NCBI GenBank assembly: GCA_002338605.1
Contig: DDIP01000135.1
Span: 30,923-38,335, forward strand
Length of the DNA stretch: 7,413 nt
Direction: 5' to 3'
Origin: Proteobacteria bacterium UBA1847
GTDB lineage: Bacteria; Pseudomonadota; Gammaproteobacteria; Steroidobacterales; Woeseiaceae
Numbering within the stretch: position 1 is the stretch's first letter; every line of letters starts with the position of its first letter. The position numbers were made by a program, and so were the translations under genes. Shown one piece after another: positions 1 through 7,310 of this stretch. The notes beneath the pieces are model-generated. The model was not told the origin of the DNA. It ran no database searches and was given only the letters and a program-made list of their open reading frames with translations.

Positions 1-227
1 AAGCCTGCCGACGTGATGTCGTATCGCCAGGCAAAAACCAAAGCCAGGGGAAATCCGGCGATCGCCACCAGCCAGAAAAAGCGAAGCACGCTGTCAGGGT
101 ATTCGAGCGACTGCAACGCCAGTTGCGCGACCTGAACAAAAACCCACGCACCAAAGATATAAATCCCGCCTGAGCGAAATACGCTGCGTCGTCGAGCTTC
201 TACAAGAAACCGGAAGATCGTGCCCAT
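1..227 (-). CDS. Partial membrane-anchored protein, N-terminus only (RRRxVFR two-helix anchor; cyclase/TPR-type family)
   Basis: Only the first 75 codons lie in the window; the gene continues past the left edge. The visible part is a short cytoplasmic lead with a basic RRRSVFR motif at residues 12-18, a hydrophobic helix at about 20-38, a short loop, and a second helix at about 48-66 ending in GFPLALVFAWRYDIT. This two-helix module closely resembles the N-terminal anchor of many gammaproteobacterial proteins of the 'LKRRNVFRV...GFPLALILAWAFEITPEG' type. Their cytosolic or periplasmic remainder may be a TPR array, a TolB-like propeller or a class III nucleotide cyclase; which one applies here cannot be told. 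The ATG at 227 is chosen because the anchor starts right after it and a purine-rich ribosome-binding sequence lies 8 nt upstream. The family match is from memory of the motif, not a search. Confidence 0.75.
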   Translation of the reverse strand, partial: MGTIFRFLVEARRRSVFRSGGIYIFGAWVFVQVAQLALQSLEYPDSVLRFFWLVAIAGFPLALVFAWRYDITSAG

Positions 228-235
228 TATCCACG

Positions 236-245
236 CCCCTTTCCT
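236..245 (-). promoter_or_regulatory. Ribosome-binding site of the left-edge gene
   Basis: Read on the minus strand this is AGGAAAGGGG, ending 8 nt before the ATG at 227. It is a strong purine-rich Shine-Dalgarno match at a good distance and decides the start of the partial gene. Confidence 0.6.
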
Positions 246-249
246 GTTG

Positions 250-255
250 ATTATA
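250..255 (-). promoter_or_regulatory. Candidate -10 box (TATAAT) for the left-edge gene
   Basis: A perfect TATAAT on the minus strand, 22 nt upstream of the ATG at 227, so a transcript would start near 243 with a leader of only about 16 nt that still carries the AAAGGGG part of the ribosome-binding site. No good -35 hexamer is found 16-18 nt upstream; the best is a GGTTAA-like stretch inside a 10-bp palindrome (269-278). Sigma-70 type promoter inferred from the -10 only. Confidence 0.4.
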
Positions 256-517
256 GTTGATAGCCTGTGGGTTAACCCCCCGCGCGTGGTCTATGTTTGC
301 CGGCACAACAATAAGACCGGGGGACGACCAAGAATCGACGACTTTCCCTGGGTTCAAGCACTTCCACCGCTATTGAAGCGACGATACCCCGTACCGCGCA
401 GGCCAGCGCATGTTTCAAGGCTGCGCTTCGTGGACAGTTGCGACCTACCGGCAATGGAGCGCTGTAAAGATTTGTCAGCGCCGCGGCGATTTTCCGCAAA
501 AGAATAACGGACACATC

Positions 518-523
518 TATAAT
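518..523 (+). promoter_or_regulatory. Candidate -10 box (TATAAT) of the efflux cluster
   Basis: A perfect TATAAT ends exactly 6 nt before the ATG of the adaptor gene at 530, so the expected transcription start (about 7 nt after the box) falls on or next to that ATG. No clear -35 is present: the hexamer at 17-nt spacing is CGCAAA, and TTTCCG lies at 21-nt spacing. There is no extended TG motif. If the box is used, the adaptor mRNA would be leaderless or nearly so; otherwise the true promoter lies further upstream. Confidence 0.4.
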
Positions 524-529
524 GTTCGG

Positions 530-1642
530 ATGTTTAGAATCGGTCCATTTGTTGTTGTTATGCTGTTTGCGCTGAGTGCAGCGGCCTGCAGTGATGCGCG
601 CAACAGCAACGCCGGGGTCGCACGTCCGGCCGCCGCAGACGTGCGTGTCATCGCGGAGGAACTGCAATTCGAGCGCGATCGTGTCCGAATTGAGGCTGTT
701 GGCACGTCCGAAGCACGACTTTCGGCCGATATCTACGCACCGACATCCGGCGAGGTCGTTGCCGTGAAATTCGAGCCCGGCCAAATGGTCAAGGCTGGCG
801 ACATACTGGTCGAACTCGACAGCCGCAAAGAAAAGCTGGCCGTCCGCATGGCCGAACTGAAACTCAAGGATGCCGAGCGACTTTACGATCGATACCAGCG
901 TTCGTCCGATAGCGGTGCGGTTTTGCCGACGACACTGGACGCCGCTCGCACAGCAGCCGAAACGGCCCGTGTCGAACTGGAGCAGGCGCGTATCGCGCTT
1001 GACGATCGCACTATCGAGGCCGTTTTCGACGGCCACGTCGGCAGCACCCAGGTCGATCCTGGCGACCGCGTCGGCACCGACACACTGATTACGACACTCG
1101 ACGATCGCAGCACAATGTTTATCAGCTTCGAAGTTCCCGAAGCATTCATCAGCGATCTGCGTATCGGTGATCAGGTACAGCTGGAAACCTGGAATAAGCA
1201 GAAACCCGTCGGGGCCGGCGAGATCATCGACATTGGCAGTCGCATTGATCCCCGAAACCGAACCTTCGTTGCGCGAGCGCGTATACCCAATAACAACGAT
1301 GCGCTGCGACCTGGCATGAGCTTCCGGGTACGCGCTGATGTGCAAGGCAGCCTGTACCCGGTCATTTCCGCAACGGGCGTTCACTGGGGCGCTGATGGCG
1401 CCTACGTCTGGTCCGTCGCCGATGGCGTCGCGACCCGGGTACCGGTCAATGTTGTACAGCGACGCGAAGGCCGCGTGCTGGTTGAAGGCAACCTGGTGTC
1501 GGGCGATATCGTGGTTATCGAAGGTACTCAGCGCATGCGCGATGGGGCCCCGGTGAACTACGACGTACAGCGTCTCGCCCGGGACGAGAAGGGCGACGCG
1601 TTGCCGATGAACCCCGATCCCGTCGACGTACCGACGAGCTAG
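530..1642 (+). CDS. RND efflux periplasmic adaptor (membrane fusion protein), putative lipoprotein
   Basis: A 370-residue HlyD/AcrA-family adaptor that would bridge the inner-membrane RND pump encoded next to it and an outer-membrane channel. The N-terminus is a short signal (Arg3, hydrophobic 5-19) ending in SAAAC, so Cys20 is a likely lipidation site, although Ala at -3 is less usual than Leu. The residue after Cys is Ser, not the Asp that commonly marks inner-membrane retention. Then come a first lipoyl half (about 66-98, APTSGEVVAVKFEPGQMVKAGD), a helical hairpin (about 99-160), a second lipoyl half (about 160-192, FDGHVGSTQVDPGDRVG), a beta-barrel (about 195-270, with IDPRNRTFVARARIPN) and a membrane-proximal domain to about 345. 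The tail is Pro/Asp-rich. ATG 530 is preferred over the in-frame ATG 410 because only it puts the signal peptide at the front. It has no Shine-Dalgarno. Substrate unknown. Confidence 0.9.
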   Translation: MFRIGPFVVVMLFALSAAACSDARNSNAGVARPAAADVRVIAEELQFERDRVRIEAVGTSEARLSADIYAPTSGEVVAVKFEPGQMVKAGDILVELDSRKEKLAVRMAELKLKDAERLYDRYQRSSDSGAVLPTTLDAARTAAETARVELEQARIALDDRTIEAVFDGHVGSTQVDPGDRVGTDTLITTLDDRSTMFISFEVPEAFISDLRIGDQVQLETWNKQKPVGAGEIIDIGSRIDPRNRTFVARARIPNNNDALRPGMSFRVRADVQGSLYPVISATGVHWGADGAYVWSVADGVATRVPVNVVQRREGRVLVEGNLVSGDIVVIEGTQRMRDGAPVNYDVQRLARDEKGDALPMNPDPVDVPTS

Positions 1643-1646
1643 CACC

Positions 1647-4600
1647 GTGAGTCAACTCGATCGCAATGACTTGCCCAGTGTCAGCGTCCGCAGGCCGGTA
1701 CTGGTCTTGGTCGTCAACCTGCTGATCGTTCTTGCCGGCATCGCGGCCTTACTCGCGGTAGAAATCCGCGAGCTGCCGGATGTCGACCGGCCTGTTGTCA
1801 CTGTCCGCGCCACTTATCCGGGCGCGTCCCCCGAGACCATGGATACCGAGGTAGTCAGCCTGCTGGAAGGAGCCGTCGCGCGCGTCTCCGGTATTCAGAC
1901 CCTGCGCTCGGCATCGGAGGAAAACAGCGGCCGCATCTTTATCGAGTTTCGTCCCGGCGTCGATCTCGACACGGCCGCGGCCGACGTACGCGAAGCCGTT
2001 AGCCGCGTGACCCGACGATTGCCCGAGCGCGTTGAACAAGTCATCGTGGTCAAAGCCGACGACGACGCACAGGCTGTTGTCAACGTCGCCGTCTATAGCG
2101 ACACGTTGCCAATGGAAGACCTGACACGAGTCGTCGAGCGCGAGCTGGTTCCGCTCTTTATTTCCATCAGTGGTGTTGCCGACGTGCAATTGTCCGGCGA
2201 CCGACGGCGCATGTTGCATGTCGCCATCGACCCGCTCCGCCTGACCAGTTTCGGATTGTCGATATCCGAAGTTGCTGCCGCGCTCAGGCAGGCGCCTTTT
2301 GATGTCCCGGCAGGAAGTTTCCGTTCACTGGACCAGCAACTGATGGTCAGGGCCGACGCAACGGTTGTCAATGAAGAGGAAGTTGGCAACATCGTCATAC
2401 GCAATTCGGTCCGGATACGCGACGTTGCCAACGTCTATTTTGGACCCGAAGATACCGACAATATAACGCGACTGGACGGCCGGCCCGTCCTCGGCATGGG
2501 CATCATTCGCCAGGCACGCTCAAACACGATTGAAATTTCGGCAGGTGTCAACGCCGTCATCGATCGCATCAATCAAGAAAACAACGACTTTCATCTAGTT
2601 GTCACCGACGATCAGGCAACATTTATCAGCAGCTCCGTTGCACAGGTTCTTCTCACGCTGATGTTGTCAATTGCCATAGTTATCGCGACGATCTGGTTGT
2701 TCCTGGGCAGCTTGCGCGCCACACTGGTGCCGGCTGTTGCCATCCCGGTGGCTCTGATCGGTACTGTTGCGGCGATCTGGTTACTGGGTTTCTCGATAAA
2801 TATTCTCACGTTACTTGCCCTCGTACTTGCGACAGGACTGGTCGTCGACGACGCAATCGTCGTACTGGAGAATATTCAGCGGCAACGCGCAGAGGGAATG
2901 CGCAGTCGTGCCGCGGCCGTCATCGGCACACGGCAGGTATTCTTCGCCGTCATCGCGACTACCGCCGTGTTGATTTCCGTGTTCATTCCAATCGCGTTCC
3001 TGCCGAGCACCGCTGGACGGCTTTTCCGCGAGTTCGGATTGGTATTGGCCTCGGCCGTCGTTATTTCCAGCTTTGTCGCACTGTCGCTGGTGCCGGCCGC
3101 AGCGGTGCGGCTCTTAAGAAGTGGGGACGGCGCCGCCAGGGACAACTTCCTGACACGCTTCGGGGCACGATTTGCATCCGGCTACAAGCGCTCGCTATCG
3201 TGGCTGCTTGACCGACCCTGGCTTGGCATCGGGGTCGCATTACTGTTCGCGGCATCCGCCGGCGTTGCGTATCAGTCTCTCGATCGCGAGCTGGTGCCAC
3301 CCGAAGATCGCGGACTGGTTCGAATTTTTGCGTCCGGTCCGGAAGGTGTCGGGATCAATTTCATGGATCGCCAGACCTACACGATCGAGGAAATGCTGCA
3401 ACCGTATGTAGACAGCGGCGAGGCAACTTCGATCTACAGCGTGATTGGTCAGTGGGACCCCCACCGCACATTTATTTCCTTGCCGTTGGCCGACTGGAGC
3501 GAACGCGAGCGCAATCAGCAGGCCATTATTGACGAGCTTCGCGGACCGCTGGGCAGAATTCCTGGCGTTCGCGCAAGCGCATCGAGCGGCAACAGCCTGA
3601 ATCTTCGAACCTGGGGCGGTGGGTTGAACGTGGCGCTATTGGGCAACGACTACGACAGCATCTTCGAGGCATCGAAAGCGTTTGTTGCGGCGATAGAAAG
3701 CCGATTTCCGCACATGGCGAGCCCGCAGATTTCGTTCGATCCCACGCAGCCGCAGTTATCGGTGGAGATCGATCGCCGGCGTGCTGCGGACCTCGGCGTT
3801 GACCTGCCCGAACTCGCCGCGATGCTTCGTGCCATGATCAACGGTGACGAGCTTATCGACCTCAACGTCGACGACCAGGCAATTCCGATTCTTCTGCAGT
3901 CGGCCGGCGGCGAGATCAACGACCCATCGGATCTGGTCAACCTCTACGTGAGCGCCGGCAACGGTGAGCTGGTGCCATTGTCCAGCCTTGTCACACTCAG
4001 GGAAGAAGGCATTGCGACCCAGCTCGATCGTCAAAGCCAGCGCCGGGCGATTCAAGTGAATATTGATCTGGCTGAGTCCTACCCTCTGCAAACGGCCGTT
4101 GACGAACTGGATGCGCTGGGCAATGAAGTTTTGCCCGCCGACATCTCTCTGATGTTCCTGGGCGAGGCAGCAACGCTCGAGCAAACTTCGCAGGAAGTAG
4201 CGTTTACATACGTAATCGCGATTCTCGTCATATTCCTCGTACTCGCCGCACAATTTGAAGGCTTCACCAGCGCCCTGGTCGTAACGCTGATCGTACCGTT
4301 CGGCGTTGCGGCGGCCGTGTTCGCGTTATTGCTGACCGGCACGTCCCTGAACATCTACTCGCAGATTGGTCTAGTGCTGCTGATCGGCCTCATGGCAAAG
4401 AACAGCGTCCTGGTCGTCGAATTTGCTGACCAGTTACGCGACCGAGGGCGCGATGTACGGGAAGCCATCGAGCAAGGCGCCGAGCGCCGCTTGCGCCCGG
4501 TCATGATGACGCTGGTATCGACAGTGCTTGGCGGATTGCCACTGATCCTCGGTACTGGCGCAGGTGCTGAAGCGCGCCACGCAATCGGTTGGGTGGTATT

Positions 4601-4748
4601 CGGCGGCCTGGGAATCTCGGCAGTGTTCACACTGTTTCTGACGCCGGTGCTGTACCTGCTGATCGCGCGCTACTCAACTGCACGGGCGGTTGAATCCAGC
4701 CGCCTCGCAGAGGAACTGGAACAGGCCAATCTCAGCGGCTCGGCATGA
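1647..4748 (+). CDS. RND efflux pump inner-membrane subunit (HAE1/AcrB-like permease)
   Basis: A full-length 1033-residue AcrB/MexB/MdtB-type proton antiporter; the family is usually 1000-1050 residues. The two-fold repeat is plain. Helix 1 lies at about 18-38, followed by the porter motif PDVDRPVVTVRATYPGASPE. The first membrane block (about 330-490) carries the proton-relay pair Asp401-Asp402 in GLVVDDAIVVLENI. The second porter half spans about 540-850. The second block (about 851-1007) carries Lys918 in GLMAKNSVLVVEF. All relay residues that can be read are intact, so an active pump is expected. The GTG start sits 4 nt after the adaptor stop and lacks a clear Shine-Dalgarno, which suggests translational coupling. 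A TolC-type channel must come from elsewhere. The substrate (drugs, solvents, dyes or lipids) cannot be assigned; the pump is not of the heavy-metal CzcA type by neighbour or motif impression, but that is inference. Confidence 0.95.
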   Translation: MSQLDRNDLPSVSVRRPVLVLVVNLLIVLAGIAALLAVEIRELPDVDRPVVTVRATYPGASPETMDTEVVSLLEGAVARVSGIQTLRSASEENSGRIFIEFRPGVDLDTAAADVREAVSRVTRRLPERVEQVIVVKADDDAQAVVNVAVYSDTLPMEDLTRVVERELVPLFISISGVADVQLSGDRRRMLHVAIDPLRLTSFGLSISEVAAALRQAPFDVPAGSFRSLDQQLMVRADATVVNEEEVGNIVIRNSVRIRDVANVYFGPEDTDNITRLDGRPVLGMGIIRQARSNTIEISAGVNAVIDRINQENNDFHLVVTDDQATFISSSVAQVLLTLMLSIAIVIATIWLFLGSLRATLVPAVAIPVALIGTVAAIWLLGFSINILTLLALVLATGLVVDDAIVVLENIQRQRAEGMRSRAAAVIGTRQVFFAVIATTAVLISVFIPIAFLPSTAGRLFREFGLVLASAVVISSFVALSLVPAAAVRLLRSGDGAARDNFLTRFGARFASGYKRSLSWLLDRPWLGIGVALLFAASAGVAYQSLDRELVPPEDRGLVRIFASGPEGVGINFMDRQTYTIEEMLQPYVDSGEATSIYSVIGQWDPHRTFISLPLADWSERERNQQAIIDELRGPLGRIPGVRASASSGNSLNLRTWGGGLNVALLGNDYDSIFEASKAFVAAIESRFPHMASPQISFDPTQPQLSVEIDRRRAADLGVDLPELAAMLRAMINGDELIDLNVDDQAIPILLQSAGGEINDPSDLVNLYVSAGNGELVPLSSLVTLREEGIATQLDRQSQRRAIQVNIDLAESYPLQTAVDELDALGNEVLPADISLMFLGEAATLEQTSQEVAFTYVIAILVIFLVLAAQFEGFTSALVVTLIVPFGVAAAVFALLLTGTSLNIYSQIGLVLLIGLMAKNSVLVVEFADQLRDRGRDVREAIEQGAERRLRPVMMTLVSTVLGGLPLILGTGAGAEARHAIGWVVFGGLGISAVFTLFLTPVLYLLIARYSTARAVESSRLAEELEQANLSGSA

Positions 4749-4777
4749 TCTTAACCAGCGATCGTTCCCGCTAAGCA

Positions 4778-5989
4778 ATGCTGACATTCATCAGGCAAAA
4801 CTTCCGCTGGATCGCGGGAGGTTTCGCTTTAACCTATTTTTCGAGTTTCGGACAGACCTACTTCATCTCGGCCTCAATCGCGGAGTGGCAAGCGGCGTTC
4901 GATCTCAGCCACGGGGAATTCGGGCGCCTGTACATGTTCGCGACATTGGGAAGTGCCGCGTGCCTGCCGTTTATTGGTCGCCTGGTCGATCACGTCGCCG
5001 CCAACAAGATGATTGCAATGGATGTTCCGGTGCTGGCGGGTGCTACGTTGCTCGCCGGATTTGCAAGCTCGGTACCGGTTCTGGTATTCGCCATCTTTCT
5101 GTTGCGGCTCTTCGGCCAGGGAATGATGACGCACATGGCGCTAACGGCAACCGGTCGCTGGTTTCATGCAGAACGAGGTCGTGCACTCTCACTCGTCGTA
5201 CTCGGTCACCAGGGTGGCGAAGCGTCGATACCGCTGGTATTTGCAATGATTGCACTGGCCCACGGCATCCAGGCCGGGTGGATAAGCGCCGCACTGCTGT
5301 TGCTGGTGGTTGGTCTGCCATTCGCGTACTGGGCGTACAGCAAGCCCCGCGAGCCGCAGGGTCACAGAGTCGGGATTGACAAGCCGGTTCGCCACATACG
5401 GAGTTGGACGCGACGGGAAGTCATACGGGATCCCGTTTTCTGGGTGTTGCTCACTGGTGTCCTCGCGCCGGGATTTATCGGCACAACAATTTTTTATCAC
5501 CAGGACTACATGGCAAAACTGAATGACTGGCCACCGCAGCTGTTCGCCGTATCGCTCGTCGTCCTGTCACTGACAACTGTAGCCTGTGCATTGCTCAGTG
5601 GTGCAGCAATCGATCGCTTCAGTGCGAGATCCATATTGCCGTTTGCGCTGCTGCCGTTGTCTGCTTCTTGCTTTGCACTGGCGGTCGCCGGACCGCCCGC
5701 GGCATTGTTCGTTGTCATGGTTTTGCTGGGCATCAGCTACGGTATATCGTCGACGTTGTTTGGCGCGCTGTGGCCGGAAATTTACGGCGCAGTGTACCTT
5801 GGCTCGATTCGTTCGGTAACGGTATCCGCGACGGTTGTTGCCACGGCCGCTGGCCCGGGGCTGACGGGCACGCTCATCGATCGCGGCATTGACCTGCCGC
5901 GGCAGATGAACTACCTGGGTTTCTACTGTTTGCTGGCGACCGTTGCTCTGGTCGTCGCATCCTTGTACCTGCGACGGCGCATTACCTAG
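4778..5989 (+). CDS. Major facilitator superfamily (MFS) transporter
   Basis: A 403-residue polytopic protein of normal MFS length with about 12 hydrophobic segments, starting at residues 11-33, and a basic central loop (about 189-215, KPREPQGHRVGIDKPVRHIR and on). The cytoplasmic loop between helices 2 and 3 has a motif-A-like GRLVDHVAANKM (67-78). Helix 4 reads RLFGQGMMTHMALTATGRWF (110-129). Near the C-terminus, LGSIRSVTVSATVVATAAGP (341-360) recalls the LGxIRG...AxGP motif of MFS carriers related to the oxalate/formate and monocarboxylate group. Substrate and direction are not deducible. It starts 29 nt after the RND stop in the same direction, so co-transcription with the efflux genes is plausible. 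The ATG has only a poor ribosome-binding sequence (CTAAGC). Its 3' end overlaps gabT on the other strand by 8 bp. Confidence 0.88.
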   Translation: MLTFIRQNFRWIAGGFALTYFSSFGQTYFISASIAEWQAAFDLSHGEFGRLYMFATLGSAACLPFIGRLVDHVAANKMIAMDVPVLAGATLLAGFASSVPVLVFAIFLLRLFGQGMMTHMALTATGRWFHAERGRALSLVVLGHQGGEASIPLVFAMIALAHGIQAGWISAALLLLVVGLPFAYWAYSKPREPQGHRVGIDKPVRHIRSWTRREVIRDPVFWVLLTGVLAPGFIGTTIFYHQDYMAKLNDWPPQLFAVSLVVLSLTTVACALLSGAAIDRFSARSILPFALLPLSASCFALAVAGPPAALFVVMVLLGISYGISSTLFGALWPEIYGAVYLGSIRSVTVSATVVATAAGPGLTGTLIDRGIDLPRQMNYLGFYCLLATVALVVASLYLRRRIT

Positions 5990-7310
5990 CCTTTGCGAGC
6001 TCTTCGAAACAGCTACAGAAGATATCCAGCCCTTCATCGATGATCTTGTCGCTGATGGTCAGCGCCGGCAGGAAGCGAATGACGTTGCCGTAAATACCAC
6101 AGGACAACAGAATGAGTCCGCGCTGACAGGCTTTGGCCACCAGGGCCTTGGTCAGATCTGCATTCGGTTGATCGGCGTCGCCATCCGTGAACAGTTCCAA
6201 GCCGATCATAGCACCGCGATCCGCGCGCACTTCGGCGATGAGCGTCGGATGCGCGGCTTTCAGTTCATCAAGCCGGGACTTGAACCTCGCGCCGATCGCC
6301 AATGCACGGCTGACGAGACCCTCCTCCCGCATGACTTCCAGTACCGCCAGTGCGGCGGCACAGGCGATTGGCGAGCCGGCGTAGGTGCCGCCGAGGCCAC
6401 CGGGCAATGGTGCGTCCATGATGTCCGCTTTGCCCACCACCGCCGACAAGGGAAAACCGCCGGCGATGCCTTTTGCCGTGGTCACGAGATCCGGTTCGAT
6501 GCCGGAATATTCTGATGCAAAAAAGCGACCGGTACGGCCGAAGCCGGTTTGAATTTCATCGGCGATGAACACGATGCCATGTTCATCACAGATCTCGCGC
6601 AAGGCCTGCATGAAGGCGTCAGGCGCCGGATAGAAGCCACCCTCTCCCTGCACGGGCTCAATAATGATTGCGGCGACATCGGTCGGTGCAATATCGACCT
6701 TGAACAGGGTTCGCAGAGCGCGCAGCGAGTCATCGACACTGATTCCATGGCAATCGATTGGATAGGGAGCATGAAAAACATCGCCCGGGAACGGTCCAAA
6801 CAGGTTCTTGTAGGGCGTGATCTTGCCGGTTAAACCCATAGCCAGCAGTGTCCGGCCGTGGAAGCCGCCATTAAATGCAATCACGCCGCGCCGCCCGGTA
6901 TGCGCACGGGCAATTTTCACGGAATTCTCGACCGCTTCGGCACCCGTGGTTACGAAAATCGTTTTCTTGGGCGTTGTGCCGGGAACCAGTGCATTCAATT
7001 CTTCCGCCAAGCGTACCGACGTATCATACGGCGTCACCATCACGCAGGTATGGCTGAATTTGTCGAGTTGCGCCTTGACGGCAGCAACGACTTTTGGATG
7101 CGTATGGCCGGTGTTGCAAACGGCAATGCCACTGCCGAAATCGATATACCGATTCCCTTCGACATCCCACAGTTCCGCATTGCTGCCCCTGTCGATGTAA
7201 ACCGCAGCGGCATTACCCTGGCCGCGCGCGACAGCAGCGACTTTGCGCGCCTGCCAGTCTTCATTACTCGGGGTCGTCGTTGCCGGTGTGACTTTCTGCA
7301 TGCTTTTCAT
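5982..7310 (-). CDS. gabT: 4-aminobutyrate aminotransferase (GABA transaminase, EC 2.6.1.19)
   Basis: A complete 442-residue class III, PLP-dependent aminotransferase. It converts 4-aminobutyrate plus 2-oxoglutarate to succinate semialdehyde plus glutamate in the cytosol. Features visible: GSGIAV with Ile62; the phosphate-binding TTGAEAVENS (121-130); FHGRT with Arg153; EPVQGEGG with Glu223; DEIQTGFGRTG with the cofactor Asp251; TTAKGIAGGFPLS with the Schiff-base Lys280; and GGTYAGSP with Thr309. From memory these match the E. coli GabT residues Ile50, Arg141, Glu211, Asp239, Lys268 and Thr297 at a constant +12 offset. The protein is about 16 residues longer than E. coli GabT, partly from a Thr/Pro-rich N-terminus. 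PuuE, the putrescine-pathway homologue, is the main alternative and cannot be excluded. ATG 7310 is chosen over the ATG three codons later because AGGA lies 9 nt upstream. It converges on the MFS gene. Confidence 0.93.
   Translation of the reverse strand: MKSMQKVTPATTTPSNEDWQARKVAAVARGQGNAAAVYIDRGSNAELWDVEGNRYIDFGSGIAVCNTGHTHPKVVAAVKAQLDKFSHTCVMVTPYDTSVRLAEELNALVPGTTPKKTIFVTTGAEAVENSVKIARAHTGRRGVIAFNGGFHGRTLLAMGLTGKITPYKNLFGPFPGDVFHAPYPIDCHGISVDDSLRALRTLFKVDIAPTDVAAIIIEPVQGEGGFYPAPDAFMQALREICDEHGIVFIADEIQTGFGRTGRFFASEYSGIEPDLVTTAKGIAGGFPLSAVVGKADIMDAPLPGGLGGTYAGSPIACAAALAVLEVMREEGLVSRALAIGARFKSRLDELKAAHPTLIAEVRADRGAMIGLELFTDGDADQPNADLTKALVAKACQRGLILLSCGIYGNVIRFLPALTISDKIIDEGLDIFCSCFEELAKAR

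Larger units (their letters stand above)
228..529. other. Divergent intergenic region, 302 bp
   Basis: This stretch separates the leftward gene ending at the left edge from the rightward efflux cluster. It holds a ribosome-binding site and TATAAT for the leftward gene, the palindrome GGGTTAACCC at 269-278, and a second TATAAT at 518-523 facing the adaptor gene. Open frames cross it on both strands (220-507 plus, 94-357 minus, and a 5' extension of the adaptor frame from 410). Their predicted products are rich in Arg, Pro, Cys and Trp and show no family features, so I treat the region as non-coding. No regulator gene, hairpin terminator or RNA gene was recognised between about 280 and 500. Confidence 0.6.

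Noticed and set aside
220..507. A 95-codon plus-strand open frame in the divergent intergenic region
   Set aside because: Arg/Pro-rich product with no domain, no ribosome-binding site, and it overlaps the promoter elements and the start of the left-edge gene.
410..529. A 40-codon N-terminal extension of the adaptor frame from ATG 410, which has an AGG 7 nt upstream
   Set aside because: It would bury the signal peptide and lipobox inside the protein, and its residues (many Arg, Trp, Gln) do not look like an exported N-terminus.
272..1645. A 457-codon open frame on the minus strand, antisense to the whole adaptor gene and longer than it
   Set aside because: It mirrors the codon bias of the adaptor gene. 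Its product is rich in Cys, His and Arg with no recognisable domain, while the plus strand gives a complete, motif-rich adaptor.
4734..4772. Possible hairpin (AGCGG with CCGCT) around the RND stop, as a terminator
   Set aside because: The stem is only 5 bp with a loop of about 28 nt and no T-run follows, so there is no support for a terminator.
4690..5379. A 229-codon plus-strand open frame across the RND end and the MFS start
   Set aside because: Shadow frame of two well-supported genes; very Arg-rich product without membrane segments or motifs.
5943..6515. A 190-codon plus-strand open frame antisense to the gabT 3' part, and a similar one at 6858-7364
   Set aside because: Both are antisense shadows of gabT, whose minus-strand translation has all catalytic motifs.
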